From: Pristionchus mayeri
Lineage: Eukaryota; Nematoda; Chromadorea; Rhabditida; Neodiplogasteridae
Direction: 5' to 3'
DNA: 64,000 nucleotides
Assembly: GCA_036245805.1 (NCBI GenBank)
Contig: BTRK01000006.1
Span: forward strand, 14,478,365 to 14,542,364
The position numbers and the translations under genes were made by a program. Of this stretch, positions 1 to 11,900 are shown one piece after another. The notes below the pieces were generated by a model. It saw nothing but the letters and a program-made list of their open reading frames with translations, was not told the DNA's origin and made no database searches. How positions within the stretch are numbered: the stretch's first letter is position 1; every line of letters starts with the position of its first letter.

Positions 1-215
1 CTGTTAACTGTAGTACTTTTGGTTGTAGAGATATCGTTGTCAAAACAAAGGCCAAACGTGTACCACAGGCTCAAATCACAAGATACGGCTTCCTAAGGTC
101 GATTTTCGAACTCTACGCCAAAAGTTACCCCTAGGGGAATCTTAAAATCGGCACTTTATTTTTCACTGTACGGCCTCTGCTCAGTTCTCTCAGATAGTCA
201 CTCATATCTCCCACG
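1..215. repeat. Terminal fragment of foldback family A
   Basis: This stretch ends with the conserved terminus of a foldback family seen twice more in the window (about 6,393-8,320 and 10,511-12,392). Shared landmarks are TTCTCTCAGATAGTCACTC at the end, a CCTAGGGGTAAC-type block and a GGCTTCCTAAGGTCGATTTT block. Only one end is present because the window starts inside the element. No transposase is visible. Confidence 0.6.
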
Positions 216-275
216 GTCCCGGACCGCCGCTTCCCTACCGTGGTCGCCATGTGAGATTGTCGCGAAAAGACATTT

Positions 276-351
276 TGGAGGCAGCGGGATTCGAACAAAC
301 GACCTTCCGACGGGTACGTGACGGGTGCTCTAACCACTGAGCTATACCCCC
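276..351 (-). pseudogene. tRNA-like relic
   Basis: On the minus strand a GGGGGTA acceptor pairs fully (with wobbles) with TGCCTCC, and the D stem GCTC/GAGC is perfect. A-box (TAGCTCAGTGG) and B-box (TTCGAAT) are present. The T stem pairs poorly and the anticodon arm does not form, so no anticodon is called. It is probably a decayed tRNA or tRNA-derived repeat. Confidence 0.4.
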
Positions 352-447
352 TTGCTCGACTATTCCGGGGTCTCGCGCTATGATCTTCGGGAACTGTTCT
401 GTTTCGGGCCTCACACACCCTTACAGTTGCGCCACCGAGCGTAGATA

Positions 448-470
448 AAATATAATATATATATATATAT
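448..470. repeat. AT microsatellite
   Basis: A run of about ten TA dinucleotides lies at the left edge of the 468-995 foldback element. Confidence 0.8.
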
Positions 471-995
471 ATGGTTGTATATACCAATGATACATATCTC
501 GCGCTTGGTTCAGATTTTGCCGCACTGATCTACTAAGGGTCGATAATCGATCAACTCTTCCACAAATTGAGCAAAAAAATACGATTTGTTGTGCCTACAA
601 GCTTCCATTCTCGTTTTGGCGTGAAAATATGTGCAAATTCGTTTTCTACGGGTCGAAATGGTTCAGAAAAGCTTGAACTCGGCTTATTCTGAGAATTTTT
701 ATTTGTTGCCTCACAAACATCACACTCAATTAGTGTTCCCTGCCTGGCAGGCCAAAAGTAAAAATTATCAGGATAAGCCGAATTAAAGTTTTTCTTACGC
801 ATTTCGACCCGTAGAAAACGAATTTGCACATATTTTCACGCCAAAACGAGAATGGAAGCTTGTAGGCACAACAAATCGTATTTTTTTGCTCAATTTGTGG
901 AAGAGTTGATCGATTATCGACCCTTAGTAGATCAGTGCGGCAAAATCTGAACCAAGCGTGAGATATGTGTCATTGGTATGTACAACCATATATAG
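468..995. mobile_element. Foldback (long inverted repeat) element, non-coding
   Basis: The two halves are inverted copies of each other over roughly 190 bp each (about 468-665 and 800-995), centred near 731. The ends read ATGGTTGTATATACCAATGA and its complement. The open frames in it arise from the palindrome and have no codon structure. I see no transposase and no convincing target duplication. Confidence 0.75.
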
Positions 996-2337
996 TTAAA
1001 GTTCGGATTGGACGGCGGTGAGTTTAGGGACCCCCTTGTAAGTCGTAAAAATGTTTTCGTAGCCTCCGGTCTTTAATTCTAGCGAACCGTACCAATTTTA
1101 CCAATTTTCACGCTTTTTTTTCGGAAATGTCATTTTCTCACTCTTGAATAATTGCAAATTTAGAAACAAGAACATTGGCGAATTTCGCATAAGTTCTTGA
1201 CTGCATAGTTCATGAAAACATTTTTACAACGTATAAACAATCATAATTCACAAAATTAACATCACTATCGATGTTTTAAATATTTCAGACACGCTCGATC
1301 GGGCGTTTTCGAGGGTCAAAAATTAGATTTTAAAAATGGTCAAGCAGGTCCAACAGATATTAACCATGGCTTTGCGTGCTATAAGATCCGTATAGTGAGC
1401 ACGTGTAAGATAATCGAAATGTTGAATTTAAACCAGAAAGTTTGAGAAATATCGAGGTGAAAAAATATGATTTTCAAGAAATGTGGAAATCTTTGATTTT
1501 TTCAACGGAATACAGCATATCTAAGTTAGAAACAATCAAATTATGAAAGAAAAGGTATATCTGAGTGATTATTGCTTAGGTATAAAATATTGAAATTTAC
1601 AAATTAGCGAATTGAGCACACATTTTGCGTTAGCGTAACATATTCTAACCCCTACGGACTCTCACTCGCACTTTTCCTTGACTAATATGAGTACGTAGAT
1701 TCTGAAACTGCAATCAAAATCTACTAAAAGGTGGTTCCAAGCGAGATATGAATTTTTTTACGAATCTCGACCCGCTTTTTCGATATTTTCAACGTGATTT
1801 CGCACTCACCGGCTTTGGTCTGAACATGAAAGTTTCTTAAAATAGTTTTCCGCGCATTCTGAGCACAAGTTGGCCACTGTAGCTCAAAAATTAACCATGA
1901 TACGTCGGAGCCGGAACGAAGTCCGGAAAATGCCTAAAAGCCGGTTCCGGGAAAAATCGCTAGTACAAAAGTTTTCCCGTCTCCACTGGACTCCACCATA
2001 ATTTTCTTTTCGACATTGCTCAAACTTTTGCAGCTAGTTCCTCCGGTTCATGCAATATCTCAGAAGACGCATGATAAGAAGCAATTGCAAAAGCGTTTCA
2101 GCGACCTGCTATCGCGTTTTGCTCAAATTGTGTGAAACACTTTACCTGGCACTAGGTCGAATGAGAACTATGGCGTCGTACCGCCTTTGATATATTATAT
2201 TCCAGAGGGAAAGGTGAGAGGAATGGATTTTACGGCGCACATATCGTTGAAAGTGTTTACAATTCACACAAGCGAAATGTGATTGCCAATTATGTTTTCT
2301 CTAACGTCCATGTTTTAATCATTACCAATCGAAGCCT
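996..2337. other. Intergenic stretch without a recognised gene
   Basis: AT-rich sequence with stops in all frames. I see no coherent exon, RNA gene or repeat boundary here. Confidence 0.5.
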
Positions 2338-2676
2338 GTTAAGAGATCCGCTCCGTAAAACTCGACCATTTCAGTCACCTTGCGGACCCGTTGCCTAAGC
2401 AACGGGATCCACGGAGTCTTTTCTATGGTGGCAGGAGTGTCTTGGCTCTGTGTCTTGAAATTTGCCATACATTAAATAATACAGTCTTTGGGTAAGTAGA
2501 AAATGTAAATAAAGGGTAATGGTCAAAAAATCATAATTTTTTGTTCATGCGAAATTGACGAAAAGGTCAAAATGCATTTCACCCGAGGTGCCCAGAAGTG
2601 TATAAAAACATAGTTAGAGCAAAATCCTATCTATTCTAAATATTACTTTTTGAGCTAAAATTTGACTTTTTGCTGC

Positions 2677-3657
2677 ATATCACGCCTCTCATGAGAGAAT
2701 CGAGCTATAATCGCTGTTCTAGGGAATGGAGCAGAAATGGCAAAAATTGTTCTAGCAAGTTTTATGCACCTTGAGGCATCCCTAACACTCCCCCAAAGTC
2801 TCGTTGTGTATACTTCGTTTTGGAGCTCCCGGCATCATGTCGGATATCTGCAGCTCACTCTTTGAGTGCGCGTTTCGCGCTTCTACTGAGAGATAGAGCA
2901 AAATTGACCTCTTAGTGACCCCCACTCATTTTTCGAGCTATATCGATCTGTATAATTCATTTCCTATAAATTTCAATTTTAAGCATGCATAATTCCCACC
3001 AGAGCTATCGAATGAGTGGTTTGCGCCAAAAATACAGGAAGGCCTGCACGAGTTATGTGCTTTTAAAGATTTCTGATCGTTTGAATTCATTTTGTTCCAC
3101 TCCACTCCGAACAAACAATTTAATAAGGAGAGATAATTGAATCATTCCACACCGCGCGCTCGAAATCGCGCGGTGTGGAGTGGAATAAAATGACTTCAAA
3201 CTATCAGAAATCTTTAAAAGCGCATAACTCGTGCAACCCTTCCTGTATTTTTGGCGCAAACCACTCATTCGATAGCTCTCGATCTGCTCTACAAACTGCA
3301 ATGAAAAAATCCTGCGTGTTTGTGTACAATTTTGAGATATCTTGGTGGGAATTATTAAAATTGAAATTTATAGGAAATGATCGATAGAAATGATACAGAT
3401 CGGTAGAGCTCGAAAAATGAGTGGGGGTCACTCAGAGGTCAATTTTGCTCTATCTCTCAGTAGAAGCGCGATACGCGCACTCAAAGAGTGAGCTGCAGAT
3501 ATCCGACATGATGCCGGGAGCTCCAATCGAAGTACGCACAACGAGACTTTGGGGGAGTGTTAGGGATGCCTCAAGGTGCCTAAGCTTTCTAGAACCATTT
3601 TTGCCATTTCTGCTCCATTCCCTAGACTAGCTCTTTCTCTCATGACAGGCGTGATAT
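2677..3657. mobile_element. Foldback family C, copy 1
   Basis: This foldback of about 980 bp has ends ATATCACGCC and GGCGTGATAT and a centre near 3,170. It belongs to the same family as the copy at 62,050-63,071: both carry GAGAGAATCGAGCT next to the terminus and related internal text (CAAAGTCTC, TTTTGGAGCT, GAGTGGTTTGCGC). The inverted copy of the flank near 6,320 lacks the insertion. Confidence 0.75.
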
Positions 3658-4186
3658 CTAGTCCATTTGGGACCGAATCCCTTAGCTTTTTCAATCCCGT
3701 TGTACTCTGAGCTATGTTGCTTCATAAGCACATTACAGCTAATCTCGGGAGATTTTCCATTTTCGGGAAATAATTTTCAAACTTTCCAAGTGCAGTAACC
3801 AAAACATTCAAAAATTAATTTTCGGCAAAGTAATGAGAACTTTGATTAGCTTTTAACACTTTCAGATATTACTTTCCTTGATGTAATTTCTAGCACTATA
3901 ATAGATCACAATTTCGCTCGTTTCAAAAAATCACTTCTCACAACTTCGAATCTATCAATATTTGGGCAGTATTCTATCGTCCAACATAAGCCCAATCCCG
4001 CCAGTTCTGCATAGAGATAGTAGAATACCCCGACCTATTTAAGAAAATCAGAATATGGGTTCCACCCCACCAAAATTCGCATTGTTTGTTCAAATCAGTG
4101 GGAAATCGAAATTTTGAATAATTTATTTTTTTCAATATCACAAAACATATCACTCAGCGAGCTAAGAGGATAGACAAAGGTCAATC

Positions 4187-4253
4187 GCATAGCTCAGTGG
4201 TAAAGCAGTTGCCGCGTAGTCGGAAGGTTGCGTGTTCGAATCCCACCAGTTTT
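4187..4253 (+). pseudogene. tRNA-like relic
   Basis: A TAGCTCAGTGGTAAAGCA A-box region and a TGTTCGAATCCCACC B-box lie at tRNA spacing, but the acceptor ends do not pair and the T stem has mismatches. It is a decayed tRNA or tRNA-derived repeat inside the foldback nest. Confidence 0.35.
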
Positions 4254-6392
4254 TGAAAAATCTTCTAGATATTTGAATTCCCGCACGTCCCTTCCCTTCA
4301 AGCCCTCCTTGGCATTCTGCCAACGAATAATAACTCGGTTCAAAGTAGAGATACGCACTTGAAATTTTCAGAATCTCTTATGGTTGTACAAAGGTCGGTC
4401 ATGGTTATGACACGTCAAATTTTCAACTTTGCTGACAGTCCTTCTTTAACTAGCAGATCACGATTCCAATCCCTTAGCTTTTTCAATAACGATATACACT
4501 GGGATATCCTTCTTCACAATTGCATTACAGAAAATCTCTATATGCTTTCCATTTGCGTGTAATAGCGTTCGAATGCCCACGTAGCGTACTTCAACAAAAA
4601 AACGACGCAGGGGCAATTCGAAAGTTATTGCCCGAAAGTTATTTTAATGGAAAGCGTATAGAGATTTTCTGCAATGCAATTAAGTAGGATATCACAGTGT
4701 ATATCGTGATTTTTTTCGATTTTTGAAAGCATGCAAAACAGCTGTACTTTCGCGCTCGGACCACTTATCCAGTCATAATGTAATACTTATAAATGAATAC
4801 TATCTGATTTGAGTGATATGTTTTGTGAAATCGAAAAAAAATAAATTATTCAAAATTTCGATTTCCCACTTATTTGAACAAACAATGCGAATTTTGGGCA
4901 TGACAGGTGGAACCAATATTCTGATTTTCTTAAACAGGTCGGGGTATTCTACTATGCAGAACTGGCGGGATTGGGCGTTGGACGATAAAATACTGCCCAA
5001 ATATTAATAGATTCGAAGTAGTGAGAAGTGAATTTCTGAAACTAGCAAAATTGAGATCTAGATTAGTGCAAGAAATTATATCAAGGAAAGTAATATCTGA
5101 AAGTGTTAAAAGCTAATCAAAGTTCTCATTACTTTGACGAAAATTAATTTTTGAATGTTTTAGTTACTGCACTTGGAAAGTTTGAAAATTATTTCCCGAA
5201 AATTGAAAATCTCCCGAGATTCGCTGTAATGTGATTATGAAGAAACATAGCCCAGAGTACAACGGAATTGAAAAAGTTAAGGGATTCGGTCCCAAATGGA
5301 CTATATATGAGGCTGGTTGCGTAAGAATCGAACAAAGTCCTAAAGGTTCTGGCACAGCAATTTTTCGAAAACTTGAGACAAGGGGTTCTCGGGGGGTGCT
5401 GATCATCGTGCACCATCTCGACCGGTTGAGCCAGGCTGCATGTAGGCACCATATACCCTTCCCATCGTAACTCAATAACCCATTGATGAATTGCCGGCAA
5501 ACTTTCACAAGGCTTACATTAGTTCCTATCTAAAAGATTTCTATCAAATTTGCATATTTCCCAAATATGTAAATTGATGAAAATTTTTTTCTCGAATATA
5601 ACGAATTAGTACCGTTAATAAAATACATGGAAAATGCGCCATATTCTGAGGATCATTTTTCGGATGCATTTTAGGGGAAACAAGCTAATCACTCTTTTGA
5701 TACGATTTGTTTTCTGATGCATTTTCCACTCATTGCCGTGCTGAACGAATGGCAAGTGAGAAATTAGAATGAGTTTCACGGTCACATATACCCTCCAGGC
5801 CACTCGCCACTCGATAATTAGATCTGAGAGTATAGTTGGCAGTGAAACTCAATCTCATTTTACACTCTCCGCCCAAATTGCGCGGCGAAGAGTGGAAAAT
5901 GCATCAGAAAACTAATCGTAGCAAAAAAGTGATTGGCTTGTTTCCCCTACTATGTATCCGAAAAATGATCCTCAGGATATGGCGCATTTTTCTATGTATT
6001 TTATTAATGGTACTAATTCTTTATATTCAAGAACCAAATTTTCATCAATTTACATATTTGGGAAATATGCAAATTTGATAGCAATCTTTTAGATAGGAAC
6101 TAATGTAAGACTTGTGAAAGTTTGGTGTTAATTCATCAATGGGTTATTAAGTTACGATGGGAAGGGTATATGGTGCCTACATGCTGCCTGGCTTAACCGG
6201 CCGAGATGGTGCAAAATTAAGTTGACCACGATGATCAGCACCCTCGAGAACCCCTTGCCCCAAGTTTTCGAAAAATTGCTGTGCCAGGCCTTGTTTGATT
6301 CTTACGCAACCGGGCTCATATGCAGCAAAAAGTCAAATTTTAGCTCAAAAAGTAATATTTAGAATCGATAGGATTTTGATCTAAATATGTGT

Positions 6393-8320
6393 TTATGAGT
6401 GACTATCTGAGAGAACCGAGCAATTTCACCTATAGGCCGTACATCGAAAAATTTAGTACTGATTTTAAGAGCTCCCTAGGGTTAACTTTTCACGTAGAGT
6501 TCGAAAATCGACCTTAGGAAGCCGTATCTATGACCGCTCATTTTGTGTTATGTGCTGAATTTGGGAGGTCAGTTTTTGTATATTTTGAACGGCTCTTCCA
6601 AAACACATAAATGCAATTTTTAAATTGGTCGTCGTAAAAACCTTATATGCGAGACGTACTTTTAAGTATGTTCATTAAATTCCTCGTGAAAAGTTATCCC
6701 TGAATGCAAATTTTCGCGCCAAAAAAGCAGCATACGAGGGGTTTCCCAAATAGAGGAAACGGGCTCAATTGTTAGGAGTTTTAGGTTTTTCGTTTCTATC
6801 GTCTCCATTTTCACTATTTCGAAGCAGAGTTGAGAAAAAAATAAGTTTCAAGAACTGGGGAATTGAATTATCATCGAAAAATCTGTGTTTGGATCGTTTG
6901 AAAAATATTGGTTTTCGAATTCTCGATTTTGGTCATATTTGTGCACCTGAAAGTGTGGATTTTCGAAAATGTGAAGATGCGCATTCTTCATGAAGTAAAG
7001 AATACTTCCACGTAAATAATAAAATGCACATATAAGATTCTGTGCACACTTCTAGTTTCGGGTTTTTGACATTGAACTTGCAAAAATGGTACTATCGACC
7101 AAAAGTTTACGATTGAAATCGAGAGAAATCAAGTCAATTTGGTGATTTCACACCACGATGCAATTTATAATGCAAAAACAAAGCATCAATTCGGCTCATT
7201 AGTACGGAAATACGCAATCAATTATTATGACAAATCTAGATTTTGAATAAATTGGATCCAAACTATCTTTGAAAGTATAGCAGCTGTCGAACTTATTTTT
7301 ATTTAATGTTACTAATCCACTACTCTCAGATAGCTCACTATAAATTGTGATAGTTTTCAGAGCGAAATGGCAGAAATTTCAGTGGATAAACGTTGGGAAA
7401 ATCGAGAATTTCGGTCATTGTTTTTCCGAAATAAGATATCCGCCATTTGTGCTACTCTATTTTTGCATAATAAATTACAGTGGTGTGAAATCACCAAATT
7501 GACTTGATTTCAGTCGATTTCAATCGAAAACTTTTGGTCGAAAGTACCATTTTTGAAATGTTCAATGTCAAAAACCCGAACCTAGAAGTGTGCACAGAAG
7601 CTTATATGTACATTTTCTTATTTACGTGGAAGTACTCTTTACTTCATGAAGAATGCGCATCTTCACATGTTCGAAAATCCACACTTTCAGGTGCCCAAAT
7701 TTGACCAAAATCGAGAATTCGAAAACCAGTATTTTTCAAACGATCCAAACACGGATTTGACGATGATAATTCACATTCCCCAGTTCTTGAAACTTATTTT
7801 TTGTCAACTCTGCTTCGAAATAGTGAAAATGGAGACGATAGAAACGAAAAACCTAAAATTCCTAACAATTGAGCCCTTTTCCTCTATTTGGGAAACCCCT
7901 CGTATGCGGCTTTTTTGGCGCCAAAATTTGCATCCAGGGGTAACTTGTCACGAGGAATTTAATGAACATACTTAAAAGTACGTCACATAAGGTTGTTACG
8001 ACGACCAATTTAATAATTGAAATGACGATAAGTTTTTTCCCAGATGAGCTAGCGTTTCACTTCTAACAGTAAAAATGCTTATCTCGTCGAGCTCTTTCAG
8101 CATTACTATACATTTATGGGTTTTGGAAGAGCCGTTCAAAAGATACAAAAACTGACCTCCCACATTCAGTGCATAACCCAAAATGAGGGGTCACAGATAC
8201 GGCTTCCTAACGTCGATTTTGGAACTCTACGTGAAAAGTTAACCCTAGGGAGATCTTAAAATCAGTACTTTACTTTTCGCTGTACGGCCCAAGGTGAATT
8301 CTCTCAGATATTCACTCTTA
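6393..8320. mobile_element. Foldback family A, full-length copy
   Basis: The palindrome is centred near 7,360. Both ends carry the family A terminus GTGACTATCTGAGAGAA (mutated at the right end) followed by a CCTAGGG and AACTTTTCACG block. It sits inside the outer 2,338-8,578 element. Its open frames are mirror images of one another and are not treated as genes. Confidence 0.65.
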
Positions 8321-8892
8321 TGCACTTCTGGGCACCTCGGGTGAAATGCATTTTGACCTTTTCGTCAATTTCGCATGAACAAAAAATTATGATTTTTTGA
8401 CCATTACCCTTTATTTACATTTTCTACTTACCCAAAGACTGTATTATTTAATGTATGGCAAATTTCAAGACACAGAGCCAAGACACTCCTGCCACCATAG
8501 AAAAGACTCCGTGGATCCCGTTGCTTAGGCAAACGTGTCCGCGGGGTGCTTGATTCTTACGGAGCGGGTCTCTTAAATTATATTGTCAGCAAAATAGTCA
8601 AGAATTCATCCTGGAGACTACACTGAATTAAACTAAGTATCGTATATTTATTTACGGATGGATCGTAGGCAAGAGCCAGGTGTTAATTGTTCGAGTACTG
8701 GAAGCCAACATGGACGAATACAACAACTTGATAAGAACTAATAATGATGAGACGACGGGAATTTTGAATGTTTGAGTCATGAGACTCGCCGCTTTCAAAG
8801 ACCCAAAACGCGTAAATGAGGAACACACTGAGAATAGATTAAAGACATACTAAGCGGGAAGATCATGGAGTAATGCGATTAATGGGACGAAA

Positions 8893-8923
8893 TATATTTA
8901 TAAATATATATATATATATATAT
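8893..8923. repeat. AT microsatellite in the 3' flank of astacin copy 1
   Basis: A TA/ATA dinucleotide run lies just past the stop codon of the minus-strand astacin, in the region homologous to the 3' flank of copy 2 (about 21,240-21,595). It is absent from that copy. Confidence 0.7.
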
Positions 8924-8935
8924 TGATAGAACGAA

Positions 8936-11900
8936 TCAGATGACACGCGTAACTGATTCAGTGCCGGATCCTTCGATCACTGGCAACGCCGGAGGCGGAA
9001 TGCGGATCGAGCTCTTTTCGTTCTCATCGGTCACGGACTCAGCAGTGGTGAGGGGCTGATGCTGAACGGTAGCCAGGGTTACGATAGAGAATGCGTGTTA
9101 CTCTAACTGATCTACCTTTCTAGCGAAGGGAGCATTTTCAATCCATTCGAACCTGCCCATTGTATGATGCCCTGAACGAATACGGTATATATCGGGTAAC
9201 TGTATGCTACCATACTTGCGCTGCAGACGCCCTTGTGGATGAAGGTGAAGGGAGGGCAGCAGCGGTTGCCCGGGCAGGGATTGAATGCACAGGGTCGCGT
9301 CTGCGTCGGGTGCCCCCGGCACCTGCAGGTTACGATAGAGTACGGTAGGTCAAGATACAGTAGTCTACAGTAGGTCACGGTCGGATACGGTACCATCTGA
9401 ACTGCTGGCCGCAGCCTCCGCAGCTAGCATTACACTCCGTCCAGGGGGTGCACTTGTCTGCGATGGTTTGATCTTTGATCTTTATGATTTGTGATGGCTA
9501 GGAATGTCAAAATGAAGATCAACTCGGAATTAAAAATCATTAAAAATATTCTTCACTAAATTTGCCATCTCCTTTGCGTACTACAGCCGATCAACGAAAT
9601 CGAGAGAAAAAATAAATTGATTTTCACTTTAAACCTTGTCTACGGATGAACTAGGCCTCATCATTCCGCATGATCTCTCGCCAATCAGAGCGGTGAGGCA
9701 TAACGTATGATTATATCAGTACTTCCGAAGCCATCCTATCTTTGATCTAATATATTATACTCACTGTACGGCTATGTGGTCGGGGGTTTCGGGATCGACC
9801 AAAGATCACTTACTTGACTCGCCCGATTCGCTCGACTCATTCGACTCATCCGGGGAAGTTGTGGTTCTCGGTCGGCGTGTGGTCGCTGCAACATGGCTTA
9901 TTACAGAGCATAACCAAGACGCTCACGCTCGGGTTATAATATTGATATATATTAGTTTCTGTATATTGTAGCGAGAGCTTAAAGTACCCCTGCACACAAA
10001 GATTTTTTGAATTGCCGCCCATTGTATGATACGCAATCCCGGGAGCGGGAATTCAAAATTTATTTTTTATTTATACTGTAAATCGATTACTTAAATCGAT
10101 TACAGTAATTTTTAGTACCGCGAATTCAATTTTTTTGAATTCCCGAACGAGGGATTGCGGATCATACAATTGGCGACAATTCAAAAAATCTTTGTATGCA
10201 TGGGTACTTTAAATAATGTCTCAAAGACACCTCTCAAAAGCATGCATTGCAATTGCACATATTCGTCCATTATATTCTTGATGTAAATACATGTTGGTTC
10301 GGGTGCAAATCGGGGTCAGACCAAAGATCACTTACTCGACTCACCCGACTCGCTCGACTCATTCGGGGAAGTTGTGGTTCTCGGTCGACGGGTGGATGCT
10401 GGAAAATGGTATTTTTCAGAGTATAACGGCCATTTATATGCCATCGACAATGCCGTCGAAAATGCCATTTTTTCACTTGTTTACCGTCGAGGATATTTCG
10501 CGATCTGGTCATATGAGTGACTATCTGAGAGAACTGACCAATGGCCGTACAACGAAAAATAAAGTGCTGATTTTAAGATTTCCCTAGGGGTAACTTTTCA
10601 CGTAGAGTTCGAAAATGGACCTTAGAAAGCCGTATCTCTGACCCCTCGTTTTCAGTGTCGTGCTGTTGCCAGGTGGTCGGTTTTTGTAACTTATGAACGG
10701 CTTATCCAAACCCCATAAAGTAATTCTGAAAGATCTCGACGAGATATGCATTTTTACTGTTGAAAGTGAAAGACTAGCTCATCAGTGAAAAAAATTAGGG
10801 TAATATAAATTACCAAATTCGCCGGCCTGAAAAAGTTTCAAAACCTGTGCACTTTTAACTATGCTTATTCGATTCTACGTGAAAAGCTACCCCTAGGCAC
10901 ATAATTGCAGGAAAATCGATGGGTGGTAAAGCAGGTTTATGAAACGGGAAATATGAAAATGCATGGATAATGTGGTTTTCAGTTTTTTATAGTTTTCAGT
11001 CGATCAACTGTGACTTCAGATCAGTTTTGAGCATTTCATGACTATTTTATCCCAGTGAAAATAAATGAAGCTGAAAAAAACCGAATTTGGCGCTTTTTCA
11101 AAAATCCGATTTTATTCACATCGAATTTTCCCAAGTTTATGGCCAGTCAACTTTCCATTTTAAATCGGAATCCTGCATTTGCTCAGCAATTCTTCCAGTA
11201 TGCCTCGACATCAGTCAGAAAAAGAATTAGTGAGGCTGGCAACATATGAGTAAGTCATGATTATTATTGCTTGAAAACCTGTTTTTGTGAAGGATTGAAA
11301 ATAAAAAAATTATATTTTGCAAAAAGTTTAGTGTGAATCATTGATATTTCAACAATTTATCACTTTCTCATACGAATTAAGTCGATTACTGGCGTTTAAA
11401 ATACACTTTGCATGATTTTATAAATTTTTGTATTCCAATGACTAAAATTTTACCAATTTTTCAATTGATTGGACGTGTTATATAACATCCGTTTTTAAGT
11501 TGGCCTATACTAGGAGATTTGAAAATTATATAAGTTTGTTCCTCAGTCTACGCGAGCTTTGAAAATACCCACTTAATCAAACGTGCTCGCTCTCGTAAAC
11601 CATTTTCAAGCAATAATAATCATGACTTACTCATATGTTGTCAGCCTCAATAGTACTTTTTCTGACTAAGGTCTAGACATACTGGAAGATCTGCAGAGTA
11701 AATGCAGGATTCCGATTTACAATGGAAAGTTGACTGGCCATAAACTTGGGAAAATTCGATGTGAATAAAATCGGATTTTTGAAAAAGCGCCAAATTCGGT
11801 TTTTTTCAGCTTCATTTATTTCCACTGGGATAAAATAGTCATGAAATGCTCAAAACTGATCTGAAGTCACAGTGGATCGACTGAAAACTATAGAAAACCT

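Larger units (their letters stand above)
2338..8578. mobile_element. Nest of foldback elements
   Basis: Outer arms about 2,338-2,605 and 8,317-8,578 are inverted copies, with shared blocks such as TCTTTTCTATGGTGGCAGGA and CGAGGTGCCCAGAAGTG. Inside lie further palindromes: about 2,605-6,395 (centre near 4,500), 2,677-3,657, about 5,200-6,320 (centre near 5,813) and 6,393-8,320. The order implies successive insertion of palindromic transposons into one another. I find no protein with transposase motifs, so these look non-autonomous. Confidence 0.7.

Noticed and set aside
7504..7975. 66- and 109-aa open frames
   Set aside because: They lie in the family A palindrome and mirror frames on the other arm; no transposase motifs.
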